Source: Actinobacillus sp. | Lineage (GTDB): Bacteria > Pseudomonadota > Gammaproteobacteria > Enterobacterales > Pasteurellaceae | Length of the DNA: 64,000 nt | NCBI GenBank assembly: GCA_020026155.1 | Contig: JAHHQX010000009.1 | Coordinates: 27,781-91,780, forward strand | Direction: 5' to 3' | Shown: in pieces, positions 27,888-36,239 of the stretch | Layout: each line of letters starts with the position of its first letter | How positions within the stretch are numbered: the first letter of the stretch is position 1 | The notes under the pieces: generated by a model | The model's database searches: none | What the model was told of the DNA's origin: nothing | The model's input: the letters and a program-made list of their open reading frames with translations, nothing else | Made by a program: the position numbers and the translations under genes

Positions 27888-28547
27888 ATGTGTTCATCAT
27901 TAATGCCCCGTGAAAAACTCTTAACCTTTGGTGCTAGTGCTTTGACTGACGAGGAATTACTGGCTATTTTCCTACGCACTGGCATCAAAAATTGTCCTGT
28001 TCTACAACTTGCGCATAATGTGTTAGCTGAATTTGGCTCTTTACGTGAACTTATCTGCGCAGATAAAAAAACCTTCTGCAGTTTAAAAGGGCTAGGCATT
28101 ACCCAGTTTATCCAACTCCAAGCAACAACTGAAATGACCAAGCGTTATCTTGAGCAAGAGATGCGTGCTCAGCAGGTATTTACCGAAGCCAAAGTCGCTA
28201 GACTTTACCTCCAAAGCGAACTTTCTCATCGCGAACGCGAAGTCTTTTTTGTCCTATTTTTAGATAATCAACACCGCCTGATTAAAAGCGAAGAAATGTT
28301 TTTAGGTACCGTAAATTGCGCCATGGTCTACCCGCGAGAAATTATTAAAACGGCTCTCTATTGTAATGCAGCCGCACTTATTCTTGCTCATAATCATCCC
28401 TCTGGGTTGGCTGAGCCGAGTAATGCCGATCGAAGTATTACTCAAGATATTCAAAAAGTGGCAAAATTTATGAATATTCGTGTATTAGATCATTTTATCA
28501 TTGGAAAGGGCTGTTATTTTTCCTTTGCGGAGAATGGTTGTCTTTAA
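27888..28547 (+). CDS. radC: RadC-family JAB-domain protein
   Basis: RadC/YicR-family protein with an N-terminal helix-hairpin-helix region (MPREKLLTFGASALTDEELL) and a C-terminal JAB/MPN metalloprotease-like domain with the zinc motif HNHPSG and downstream SxxD (NADRSITQD). At 219 residues it is of usual length. Its biochemical role is unresolved; in Haemophilus it is induced with competence genes but is not required for transformation. AAAAGGAAA precedes the ATG. Confidence 0.95.
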   Translation: MCSSLMPREKLLTFGASALTDEELLAIFLRTGIKNCPVLQLAHNVLAEFGSLRELICADKKTFCSLKGLGITQFIQLQATTEMTKRYLEQEMRAQQVFTEAKVARLYLQSELSHREREVFFVLFLDNQHRLIKSEEMFLGTVNCAMVYPREIIKTALYCNAAALILAHNHPSGLAEPSNADRSITQDIQKVAKFMNIRVLDHFIIGKGCYFSFAENGCL

Positions 28548-28654
28548 AAAAATCTAGAAATTTATGCCCTAAAAATCAACGTTCTTTTTTTAAACAAATT
28601 GAGTATAAAGGATTAAGCAAGCGTCATTTTATGCTAAGTCACTGAGTTTTATGC

Positions 28655-28683
28655 TTGATAAAACGACATAAAACTCGTATAAT
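28655..28683 (+). promoter_or_regulatory. Promoter of rpmB-rpmG
   Basis: TTGATA and TATAAT separated by 17 bases. This is a near-consensus sigma-70 promoter giving a leader of about 125 nucleotides before rpmB. Confidence 0.85.
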
Positions 28684-28689
28684 TGCCGA

Positions 28690-28790
28690 CCTTTAATATT
28701 GGATGGGTCGGTATACGGCCTGACGAGGCCGGCAAGGTTTAGTACAGGGTTTCACGCCGTGTAAACCGTGTCAATCGAACCCAAGCTCGA
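28690..28790 (+). ncRNA. Structured 5' leader of rpmB
   Basis: The leader between promoter and rpmB is GC-rich for this genome and contains GGCC-TGACGA-GGCC and GGTTTA...TAAACC complementary pairs. The structure may serve autoregulation by L28 or L33; this is inference from foldability and position. Confidence 0.4.
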
Positions 28791-28815
28791 GCTTATATAT
28801 TTATCGGAGAAGAAT

Positions 28816-29052
28816 ATGTCTAGAGTCTGTCAAGTAACAGGCAAGCGTCCAGTGACTGGTAACAACCGTTCACACGCTTTGAACGCGACTCGTCGTCGCT
28901 TCCTACCAAACCTTCACACTCACCGTTTCTGGGTTGAAAGTGAAAAACGTTTCGTTACTTTACGCTTAACAGCGAAAGGTATGCGTATTATTGACAAAAA
29001 AGGTATCGATGCAGTATTAGCTGACATGCGTGCCCGTGGCGAGAAAATCTAA
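28816..29052 (+). CDS. rpmB: 50S ribosomal protein L28
   Basis: Ribosomal large-subunit protein, 78 residues. The start at 28816 follows GGAGAAG and gives MSRVCQVTGKRPVTGNNRSH, the universal L28 N-terminus; the upstream in-frame codon at 28768 lies in the leader. The C-terminal MRIIDKKGIDAVLADMRARG is typical. It is followed after 11 bases by rpmG. Confidence 0.98.
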   Translation: MSRVCQVTGKRPVTGNNRSHALNATRRRFLPNLHTHRFWVESEKRFVTLRLTAKGMRIIDKKGIDAVLADMRARGEKI

Positions 29053-29063
29053 GGAGCTAAAAA

Positions 29064-29234
29064 ATGGCAGCTAAAGGTGCTCGTGATAAAATCCGTTTAG
29101 TATCAAGTGCAAACACTGGTCACTTCTATACTACAACTAAAAACAAACGTAACATGCCTGGCAAAATGGAAATCAAAAAATTTGATCCAACTATCCGCCA
29201 ACACGTTATCTACAAAGAAGCAAAAATCAAATAA
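29064..29234 (+). CDS. rpmG: 50S ribosomal protein L33
   Basis: A 56-residue ribosomal protein starting MAAKGARDKIRLVSSANTGH and ending RQHVIYKEAKIK. It is the cysteine-free form of L33 as in E. coli, not needing zinc. AAGGAG lies just before the ATG at 29064. A strong terminator follows at 29253. Confidence 0.98.
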   Translation: MAAKGARDKIRLVSSANTGHFYTTTKNKRNMPGKMEIKKFDPTIRQHVIYKEAKIK

Positions 29235-29252
29235 TTTGCTTTTATGTTCAAG

Positions 29253-29281
29253 AAAACCCGAATTTAATTCGGGTTTTTTTA
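29253..29281 (+). terminator. Terminator of rpmB-rpmG
   Basis: AACCCGAAT and ATTCGGGTT form a 9-bp stem with a TTA loop, followed by a run of T. Confidence 0.9.
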
Positions 29282-29383
29282 TCTCTAGATTTTCCTATCT
29301 TTGCTATAATTCCTCTCCGCTAAATCGTTATTTAATAGTTGCTCATTTTTTTAACAACATTTAGAATAACCCTAATTTATTAG

Positions 29384-29406
29384 CGGAATAACATAACATT
29401 ATTCCG
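29384..29406 (+). other. Inverted repeat in the leader of the lipoprotein gene
   Basis: CGGAATAA and TTATTCCG, a perfect 8-bp stem around CATAACA. It lies 40 bases before the lipoprotein start and has no T-run, so it is more likely an operator or mRNA structure than a terminator. Confidence 0.45.
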
Positions 29407-29446
29407 ACTTAATGTATCGCCACAAAATTAACAAAGGATGATCCAT

Positions 29447-29953
29447 ATGAAAAAGACACTTGTTGCAGTCCTCATGTCAGGCATTGCACTTGCTGGGTGC
29501 GCACCTACTGGACAAGACCTCGAAGCTAACGTTTTTGGTGCTAATCAATTAAACACTCAACAAGAAGTAAAACCTGTCACTATTCTGGCAGTTTTGCCCG
29601 CAAAAGTGCGTATAAATAATAGTGATGAAAGACAACTTGCTCAAACTGCTGGTACTTTATTAGGTGCTGTTGTGGGGGGAATTGTTGGTTATCAATATAG
29701 TGGTGCTGGTGCAGCTGCTGGCGCAGTAGCAGGCGGTACAACGGGAGCACTTGCAGGTTCTATGGTTAAAGGGACTACCCTCGTCCCTGGCGTAAGTATT
29801 TCTTATCGCGTTCAAGGCACTAACCACGTGTATAATTCAACTCAAGCTGGTCAACCATGCCAATTCCATCGTGGACAAGCATTGATGATTACTGGTATGG
29901 GCAACTCTAACGAAACACGTATCCAACCAAATGCGGTGTGTCCGAAAAAATAA
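29447..29953 (+). CDS. Outer membrane lipoprotein, SlyB/Pcp-like glycine-zipper family
   Basis: A 168-residue lipoprotein. The start at 29447 (ATG after AAAGGA) gives MKKTLVAVLMSGIALAGCAP with the lipobox LAGC. The middle (about 65-105) is a glycine/alanine-rich double zipper (GTLLGAVVGGIVGYQYSGAG, AGAVAGGTTGALAGS) as in SlyB/PCP proteins of Haemophilus and enterics. The C-terminal domain has two Cys (QPCQFH and AVCPKK) that could form a disulfide. Probably outer-membrane stabilising. A coiled-coil periplasmic protein is encoded 15 bases downstream. Confidence 0.88.
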   Translation: MKKTLVAVLMSGIALAGCAPTGQDLEANVFGANQLNTQQEVKPVTILAVLPAKVRINNSDERQLAQTAGTLLGAVVGGIVGYQYSGAGAAAGAVAGGTTGALAGSMVKGTTLVPGVSISYRVQGTNHVYNSTQAGQPCQFHRGQALMITGMGNSNETRIQPNAVCPKK

Positions 29954-29968
29954 TTAAAGGAAATGTCT

Positions 29969-30457
29969 ATGCGCTTACTTAAAACAACGTCTGTCGCAGT
30001 TATTACTTTAACAACTTTACTGACGGCTCCCTTGGCTTTTGCAGATTTAACTACCGATATCAGCAATGTTTCTGTCGCTTATCAAGCACAGGAAAATGCT
30101 AAAGCTCAGAATGCGGCGAAAGCAAGAGCGAGAGCCGCAGCCCGTGCAGCGGCTATCCGTGCAGAACGCAATCGCCAAGTGGCCATCCAAATGGCAGATA
30201 AAAAACGTGATCAAGATTACGAAGACAAACTTCGTGCTTTACAACTGAAAGATAAAGAACTTGATATTAAAATGAAAGAGGCACGCGCTAATCGTGCTGA
30301 TGAATTTGTTGATGCCGAGCTTGCTCACGCGAAAGCTAAAATTGATAAAGTTCAATCCGAAGCAGATGCTAACCGCTTAGAAGCGCAAGGCAATAAAGCA
30401 CTGAAAGAGAAAGTCGGCGAAGCGGAAATCAAAGCTCATTCAGGGCTTTTTAAATAA
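29969..30457 (+). CDS. Periplasmic Ala/Lys/Arg-rich coiled-coil protein (DUF5384-like)
   Basis: A 162-residue protein; the second ATG (29969) has the better spacing from AAAGGA, though an ATG at 29963 is in frame. The signal peptide ends at LTAPLAFA. The mature part is an almost continuous charged helix rich in Ala, Lys, Glu and Arg (NAAKARARAAARAAAIRAER onward), predicted coiled coil. It resembles a DUF5384-type family of Pasteurellaceae, of unknown function. Pairing with the glycine-zipper lipoprotein suggests an envelope role. A terminator follows. Confidence 0.8.
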   Translation: MRLLKTTSVAVITLTTLLTAPLAFADLTTDISNVSVAYQAQENAKAQNAAKARARAAARAAAIRAERNRQVAIQMADKKRDQDYEDKLRALQLKDKELDIKMKEARANRADEFVDAELAHAKAKIDKVQSEADANRLEAQGNKALKEKVGEAEIKAHSGLFK

Positions 30458-30484
30458 TCCAATAAGTTTATTTTCATATTTTAT

Positions 30485-30522
30485 AAAGCTATTAAGATGA
30501 TTCTTAGTAGCTTTATTTTTTA
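30485..30522 (+). terminator. Terminator behind the coiled-coil protein gene
   Basis: AAAGCTA-T-TAAGA pairs with TCTTA-G-TAGCTTT around TGAT; a T-rich run follows. It ends about ten bases before mutM. Confidence 0.8.
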
Positions 30523-30532
30523 AGGAACAATT

Positions 30533-31360
30533 ATGCCAGAATTACCAGAAGTCGAAACCACTAAGCGTGGTATTACCCCCTATCTTCTTAATCAGACAAT
30601 TCAACAAATTATTATAAGACAACCAAAACTACGTTGGATGGTTCCTGAAATTCTAAAAAATTTTCATAACATCAAAGTAAAAGGGCTTTCCCGCCGTGCA
30701 AAATATCTCATTATTCACACTGAGAATGGCGATATCATTGGGCATCTCGGCATGTCTGGTTCCCTCCGAGTGGTGGATAAAGAATTACCGCCTAGCAAAC
30801 ATGATCACGTAGATTTTCTATTAAGCAACGGTAAAATTTTACGCTACAACGATCCTCGTCGTTTTGGCGCATGGTTATGGGCTGAAAAAGCTGAAACCCT
30901 TTCTGTTTTCAAAAACCTTGGTCCTGAACCTTTAGAGGATAGTTTTAATGGTCATTACCTATTTGAACAAAGCCGTCGACGCAAAATGCCAGTAAAAAGT
31001 TTTCTCATGCATAATGCCGTTGTCGTGGGCGTTGGTAATATCTATGCCAATGAAACACTTTTCCTTTGCCATATCCATCCTCAACGCCCAGCAAATCAAT
31101 TAAGTTTAGCCGAATGCCATACTTTGGCCAGAACCATTAAGTCTGTGTTAGAAAAATCTATCCAACAAGGCGGTACAACCTTAAAGGACTTCCAGCAACC
31201 TGATGGTAAACCTGGTTATTTTGCTCAAGAGTTACTAATTTATGGGAAAAAAGGTCAAGCATGTCCTGAATGTCGTACTCCTATTGAGAGCCTCGTTATT
31301 GGTCAACGCAATAGCTTTTTCTGCCCAAATTGCCAGAAAATGACATCAGAATCCGCATAA
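30533..31360 (+). CDS. mutM: Formamidopyrimidine-DNA glycosylase
   Basis: Base-excision repair glycosylase/lyase removing 8-oxoguanine. The 275-residue product starts MPELPEVETTKRG, with Pro2 as nucleophile and the following Glu. It has LSRRAKYL with the catalytic-domain Lys, VGNIYANE, and a C-terminal zinc finger with two CxxC pairs (CPEC, CPNC). TAAGGAACA precedes the start. A dispersed-motif copy begins directly after its stop. Confidence 0.98.
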   Translation: MPELPEVETTKRGITPYLLNQTIQQIIIRQPKLRWMVPEILKNFHNIKVKGLSRRAKYLIIHTENGDIIGHLGMSGSLRVVDKELPPSKHDHVDFLLSNGKILRYNDPRRFGAWLWAEKAETLSVFKNLGPEPLEDSFNGHYLFEQSRRRKMPVKSFLMHNAVVVGVGNIYANETLFLCHIHPQRPANQLSLAECHTLARTIKSVLEKSIQQGGTTLKDFQQPDGKPGYFAQELLIYGKKGQACPECRTPIESLVIGQRNSFFCPNCQKMTSESA

Positions 31361-31383
31361 TTTTTTTCGAAAATGTGGGCGTG
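31361..31383 (-). repeat. Dispersed motif, single copy behind mutM
   Basis: Minus strand: CACGCCCACATTTTCG followed by A/T. It starts immediately after the mutM stop codon, so its A/T side is next to the gene and its core is distal. Confidence 0.75.
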
Positions 31384-31446
31384 ATAAATTTACTTTATTC
31401 TTGGTAAATTTCCTGTTAAATATCGGGCGTTTTGAGCAAAATTTTG

Positions 31447-31454
31447 CTATAATC
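31447..31454 (+). promoter_or_regulatory. Extended -10 promoter of gyrB
   Basis: The hexamer TATAAT is preceded by TGC, an extended -10 element, 36 bases before the gyrB start. No strong -35 box is visible. Confidence 0.6.
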
Positions 31455-31490
31455 CGTAACAATTTTTGAATGAAAAAAAGAGAAATTTTT

Positions 31491-33914
31491 ATGTCAGATA
31501 ATGCTAAAGAAAGTTATGGTGCGGAGAGTATTCGCGTATTAAAAGGTTTAGAAGCTGTACGTACTCGCCCAGGGATGTATATTGGTGATACTGATGACGG
31601 CACAGGCTTACATCACATGGTGTTCGAGGTTGTAGATAATGCAATTGATGAAGCACTTGCAGGCTATTGTACAGATATCGTCGTTACCATTCATTCTGAT
31701 AACTCTGTTTCCGTTCGTGATAACGGTCGTGGTATCCCTGTTGATATTCACCCAGAAGAAGGTATTTCTGCGGCAGAAGTGATTATGACCGTTCTTCATG
31801 CTGGGGGAAAATTTGACGCCAACTCTTATAAAGTTTCAGGTGGGCTTCACGGCGTGGGGGTTTCGGTTGTAAACGCACTTTCCGATAAACTACAGCTGAC
31901 TATTCGCCGTCAAGGTCATGTTCACGAACAAATTTATCATCTAGGTGAACCTGAAGCACCATTAAAAGTTATTGGTGAAACGGATAAAACAGGAACAGAA
32001 GTTCGTTTCTGGCCTAGTCCATCAATTTTTGCGAACACTGTGTTTGAATACAATATTTTGAAAAAACGTTTACGTGAACTTTCATTCTTAAACTCCGGTG
32101 TATCAATTCGTTTAATTGATCAACGTGATGGTCTAGAAGAACATTTCCACTACGAAGGTGGGATTCAAGCATTCGTTGAATATTTAAACCATAATAAAAA
32201 TCCAATTCATACTAAACCGTTTTATATTGCTACTGAAAAAGATGGTATTGGTATTGAAGTGGCTTTACAGTGGAATGATGGCTACCAAGAAAATGTTTAT
32301 TGCTTTACCAATAACATTCCACAACGTGACGGTGGTACTCACCTTTCAGGCTTCCGCGGTGCATTGACGCGTGTTTTAAATAAATATGCAGAAGAAAACG
32401 CAAACAAAAAAGATAAAAAAGCCATCAATACGCAAGGTGATGATGCACGTGAAGGCTTAGTCGCAGTTATTTCTGTAAAAGTGCCTGATCCAAAATTCTC
32501 TTCTCAAACGAAAGATAAACTCGTTTCATCTGAAGTGAAAAGTGCCGTTGAATCTGTGATGAACGAACGCCTTCAAGAATATTTAGACGAAAATCCAACG
32601 GATGCAAAAATTATCGTGTCTAAAATTTTAGAAGCCGCACGCGCACGTGAAGCTGCGCGTAAGGCGCGTGAAATGACTCGCCGTAAAGGTGCGTTAGACA
32701 TTGCAGGGCTTCCTGGAAAACTCGCTGACTGTCAAGAACGCGATCCAGCTCTTTCAGAACTTTACCTCGTGGAAGGGGACTCTGCGGGTGGTAGTGCGAA
32801 ACAAGGTCGTAACCGTAAAAACCAAGCAATTCTACCGTTAAAAGGAAAAATTCTTAACGTTGAAAAAGCACGTTTCGATAAGATGTTGTCTTCTCAAGAA
32901 GTCGGTACGCTTATTACTGCACTTGGTTGCGGTATTGGTCGTGATGAATACAATCCAGATAAACTCCGTTATCACAGCATCGTTATCATGACCGATGCGG
33001 ACGTAGATGGTTCACACATCCGTACGTTGTTACTGACTTTCTTCTATCGTCAAATGCCAGAACTCATTGAACGTGGATATGTATATATTGCTCAACCACC
33101 ACTTTATAAAGTGAAAAAAGGGAAAAATGAGCTTTACATCAAAGATGATGAGGCTATGGCGCAATACGAATTAAATCTTGCGCTTGAAGAAGCAAGTTTA
33201 TATGTAAACGAAAATGCGCCTGCAATGCGTGGCGATAGCTTAGAAAAACTTCTTAGCGAATATCACCAAGTTCGCCGTATGATCCAACGTTATAGTCGTT
33301 ACTATCCAATGCATTTATTAGATAGCTTAGTGTATCAACCAAAACTCACTATCGACATGCTAAGTAACGAAACGCTCACTACTGATTGGGCAGAAAGTTT
33401 TATTGCGCGCTTAAATAACATTGAAACCAATGGTAGTAGCTACCGTGCTAAAGTCGAATTCAATGCAGAACGTGGCGTTTATGACATCCTTATTGCCGTT
33501 CGCCAACACGGTATTGAGCAGGATTATGTTTTAAATACTGAATTTGTATCAGGGCATGAATACGCACAAATTACTCATTTAGGCGAACAGCTTCAAGGCT
33601 TGCTTGAAGTTGGGGCGTATGTTGAACGTGGTGAACGCCGACAAGCCGTAGATTCTTTCGATCATGCCGTATCCTGGTTAATCAAAGAATCCCGTCGTGG
33701 TTTGACAATCCAACGTTATAAAGGATTAGGTGAAATGAATCCTAAACAACTTTGGGAAACTACCATGGATCCAAATTCTCGTACAATGCTTAAAGTATCT
33801 ATTAAAGATGCCGTAGAAGCGGATCAACTCTTTACCACATTAATGGGTGATGATGTTGAGCCACGTCGCGACTTCATTGAAAGCAACGCATTACGCGCAA
33901 ACTTAGATATTTAA
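31491..33914 (+). CDS. gyrB: DNA gyrase subunit B
   Basis: ATPase subunit of gyrase. The start at 31491 (MSDNAKESYGAESIRVLKGL) is preferred to an upstream in-frame ATG at 31470, which would add seven residues. The 807-residue product shows GHKL ATPase motifs (DNAIDEALAG, DNGRGIPV, GGLHGVGVSVVNALS), the QTKDKL loop, the TOPRIM domain (EGDSAGGSAKQGR, MTDADVDGSHIRTL) and the gammaproteobacterial insert before the C-terminal QRYKGLGEMNPKQLWETTM. Confidence 0.98.
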   Translation: MSDNAKESYGAESIRVLKGLEAVRTRPGMYIGDTDDGTGLHHMVFEVVDNAIDEALAGYCTDIVVTIHSDNSVSVRDNGRGIPVDIHPEEGISAAEVIMTVLHAGGKFDANSYKVSGGLHGVGVSVVNALSDKLQLTIRRQGHVHEQIYHLGEPEAPLKVIGETDKTGTEVRFWPSPSIFANTVFEYNILKKRLRELSFLNSGVSIRLIDQRDGLEEHFHYEGGIQAFVEYLNHNKNPIHTKPFYIATEKDGIGIEVALQWNDGYQENVYCFTNNIPQRDGGTHLSGFRGALTRVLNKYAEENANKKDKKAINTQGDDAREGLVAVISVKVPDPKFSSQTKDKLVSSEVKSAVESVMNERLQEYLDENPTDAKIIVSKILEAARAREAARKAREMTRRKGALDIAGLPGKLADCQERDPALSELYLVEGDSAGGSAKQGRNRKNQAILPLKGKILNVEKARFDKMLSSQEVGTLITALGCGIGRDEYNPDKLRYHSIVIMTDADVDGSHIRTLLLTFFYRQMPELIERGYVYIAQPPLYKVKKGKNELYIKDDEAMAQYELNLALEEASLYVNENAPAMRGDSLEKLLSEYHQVRRMIQRYSRYYPMHLLDSLVYQPKLTIDMLSNETLTTDWAESFIARLNNIETNGSSYRAKVEFNAERGVYDILIAVRQHGIEQDYVLNTEFVSGHEYAQITHLGEQLQGLLEVGAYVERGERRQAVDSFDHAVSWLIKESRRGLTIQRYKGLGEMNPKQLWETTMDPNSRTMLKVSIKDAVEADQLFTTLMGDDVEPRRDFIESNALRANLDI

Positions 33915-33927
33915 TTTATCTTTCCAT

Positions 33928-33959
33928 AGGCATATTTCCACGAGGAGATATGCCTTTTT
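33928..33959 (+). terminator. Terminator of gyrB
   Basis: AGGCATATTTCC and GGAGATATGCCT form a 12-bp stem (one G-T pair) with an ACGA loop, followed by T5. Confidence 0.88.
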
Positions 33960-33992
33960 CATAACTACGCTATTTAGCAATTTTGAGGTCGC

Positions 33993-35228
33993 ATGGAAAC
34001 GCTAAAGTCGTCTAAAATGGCAATCTTATTGTCCTGTTTAATGGGAATGTTCTTCATTTTCCCGCTTTTCTCACAAACAAGTTACTACATCATTCCAGGC
34101 ATTTTGCTTCTTTTTGGTCTGTATTATATGGGGCTTAATATCAAGCAACATCGCACGCAGATGGATGCCTCAACTAAAATATTAATACTGGCTTTTGCTA
34201 GCTATTTGATTGTGCCAATGCTCTCCATGTTTGAATATCATGGTCGTCTATCCTTTCTTGATATTCCTTCGAAAGCATTCCTATTACTCCCTATCCTCGC
34301 TATCTTTACCCGTGTAAAACTTAATATCCATTACTTTATTGGATTACTTTTCGTTGCCTGTTTTAGTATTGGTGCAGGCGCAGTTATCGAAAAATTCTAT
34401 TTACATTGGGCTGATCCTTTTATGAAATATAACCGCATTACTGCAGGTAATGTGGCAATGGGTATCGCGATTTTAGCTTTCAGTTTGGCAATTTATTACT
34501 ATCGCATAAAACAAAAAGGTCTAACTTTAATTAGTTCTCTTGCTTTCATTTCTGCATTTATGGCAAGTTTACTTTGCATGAACCGCGGTGCACTTGTTGG
34601 ATTTGCTTTAGGTTTCGTTGCCGTCCTTTGGTTAAACCGTGATTTACTCTCTAAAAAGCTTATCGCCTTTTTCGTCATTGTTGCTATCGCATCGGGGGCC
34701 GTCGCCTATAAAGTTGCGCAAAGTCGTTGGAATCTCGTCGATGGCGAAATTGCACAATGCGTAGATAGTTCACACTGCGATACAAGTATCGGTATCCGCT
34801 TACAACTTTATAAAAGTGCGTTACGCGGAATGGAAGAAAAACCAATTCTTGGCTGGGGCGTAGGCGGCACTAATGTAATGCGTCAACAACAAGCGAAAGA
34901 AGGGTTTATTTCTCATTTAGCAGGAACCTACACCCATGCGCATAACATTTTCTTAGAACAAGGGAGTAAGTTTGGTATTTTAGGACTTCTCTCTTTACTC
35001 AGTGTATTCCTCGTACCTGTGTGGATTTTTGGTAAAAATATCAAAGCAGCGCTAAATAATCCCCTTTCTCAAGTCTTTGGCATTATGGGAATTTCATTCA
35101 TCATTACAGTCATGGGGTGTGGATTAACTGATGTTTTAATGCGCCACCGAATTGGCAATATGTTCTACTTCACTACCGTGATTTTACTGCTAGGTCTGCA
35201 AAAAATGACACTCTGTAAAAAAGCGTAA
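33993..35228 (+). CDS. O-antigen ligase/polymerase-like membrane protein (Wzy_C family)
   Basis: A 411-residue polytopic inner-membrane protein with about ten to twelve helices and a large periplasmic loop after the middle (about 245-315). It contains the Wzy_C/WaaL hallmark THAHNIFLEQGSKFGILGL, including the conserved His, and the loop arginine region (IGIRLQLYKSALRG). It would attach or polymerise surface glycan on lipid A-core; Haemophilus carries a comparable ligase. It is monocistronic, between a gyrB terminator and a dispersed-motif pair. Exact substrate cannot be given. Confidence 0.85.
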   Translation: METLKSSKMAILLSCLMGMFFIFPLFSQTSYYIIPGILLLFGLYYMGLNIKQHRTQMDASTKILILAFASYLIVPMLSMFEYHGRLSFLDIPSKAFLLLPILAIFTRVKLNIHYFIGLLFVACFSIGAGAVIEKFYLHWADPFMKYNRITAGNVAMGIAILAFSLAIYYYRIKQKGLTLISSLAFISAFMASLLCMNRGALVGFALGFVAVLWLNRDLLSKKLIAFFVIVAIASGAVAYKVAQSRWNLVDGEIAQCVDSSHCDTSIGIRLQLYKSALRGMEEKPILGWGVGGTNVMRQQQAKEGFISHLAGTYTHAHNIFLEQGSKFGILGLLSLLSVFLVPVWIFGKNIKAALNNPLSQVFGIMGISFIITVMGCGLTDVLMRHRIGNMFYFTTVILLLGLQKMTLCKKA

Positions 35229-35240
35229 CACTTAATAAAA

Positions 35241-35303
35241 CACGCCTCATTTTTCTCAAAAAATTATGTAATTTGCATAAATTTTAACGAAAATTGAGGC
35301 GTG
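35241..35303. repeat. Dispersed motif, inverted pair with long spacer; likely terminator
   Basis: CACGCCTCATTTTTC at the left and CGAAAATTGAGGCGTG at the right, separated by about 32 A/T-rich bases including GCATAAATTTT. It lies 13 bases behind the ligase gene and is followed by T6. Both copies carry the CACGCCTC core variant. Confidence 0.85.
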
Positions 35304-35414
35304 TTTTTTATTCAAAACTTTTATTTTTCACAAAAAATCACCATGGTACTTTGAGAATTCCTCGCCACCTGACTATAATAAGTTATTCATCATTTACGCA
35401 ACTTAGTGATTATT

Positions 35415-36239
35415 ATGTACTTTTCTAAAATGCATGGTTTAGGCAACGATTTTATGGTCGTGGATGGCGTAACCCAGAACGTCTATTTCACACCCGAAAC
35501 TATTCAACGCCTTGCTTCACGCCATTTAGGTGTTGGTTTTGATCAATTATTAATTGTTGAACCGCCCTACGATCCTGAATTAGATTTCCATTATCGTATT
35601 TTTAATGCGGATGGTAGTGAAGTTGCAATGTGTGGCAATGGCGCGCGGTGTTTTGCACGTTTTGTTCATCTCAAACATTTAACCAATAAAAAAGATATTC
35701 TCGTGAGCACTGCTAAAGGAAAACTTGAATTACAGCTTTTAGAAAAAGACTTAGTGCGCGTAAACATGGGCACACCAATTTGGCAACCCAATAAAATTCC
35801 TTTCACGGCAAAAAAATTTGAGAAAAATTATCTTCTCATGACTGAAATTAAAACGGTAATTTGTGGCGTGGTATCTATGGGAAATCCACATTGCGTGGTA
35901 CAAGTGGATGATGTTGATAATATGGATATCGCCCCACTCGGTCGTCTTTTGGAAAAACATGAACGTTTTCCTGAAAAAACTAATGTGGGCTTTATGCAAG
36001 TCCTCAATCCGCACCATATCAAATTACGCGTTTATGAACGAGGTTGTGGTGAAACTCAGGCGTGTGGGAGCGGCGCTTGTGGTGCCGTTGCAGTGGGGAT
36101 TATGCAAGGTGTTTTAGCGTCTAAAGTCCGCGTTGATTTACCCGGTGGAAGCCTAGATATCGAATGGCAAGGTGGCGAGAGTCCACTTTATATGACTGGC
36201 GAAGCAACACATGTTTATGATGGAGTAATTCGACTATGA
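35415..36239 (+). CDS. dapF: Diaminopimelate epimerase
   Basis: Converts LL- to meso-diaminopimelate for lysine and peptidoglycan. The ATG at 35415 is chosen over a GTG at 35406 because it yields MYFSKMHGLGNDFMVVDG, the family start. The 274-residue product has both catalytic Cys, in AMCGNGARCF and TQACGSGACGAVA. It overlaps xerC by four bases (ATGA), the common dapF-xerC arrangement. Confidence 0.98.
   Translation: MYFSKMHGLGNDFMVVDGVTQNVYFTPETIQRLASRHLGVGFDQLLIVEPPYDPELDFHYRIFNADGSEVAMCGNGARCFARFVHLKHLTNKKDILVSTAKGKLELQLLEKDLVRVNMGTPIWQPNKIPFTAKKFEKNYLLMTEIKTVICGVVSMGNPHCVVQVDDVDNMDIAPLGRLLEKHERFPEKTNVGFMQVLNPHHIKLRVYERGCGETQACGSGACGAVAVGIMQGVLASKVRVDLPGGSLDIEWQGGESPLYMTGEATHVYDGVIRL

Noticed and set aside
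28570..28590. Further copy of the dispersed motif behind radC (ATGCCCTAAAAATC)
   Set aside because: Only partial resemblance to the 57761 variant and no A/T extension; below the level I would call.
29107..29364. Plus-strand frame overlapping rpmG
   Set aside because: Out-of-frame shadow of L33 that continues into the terminator.
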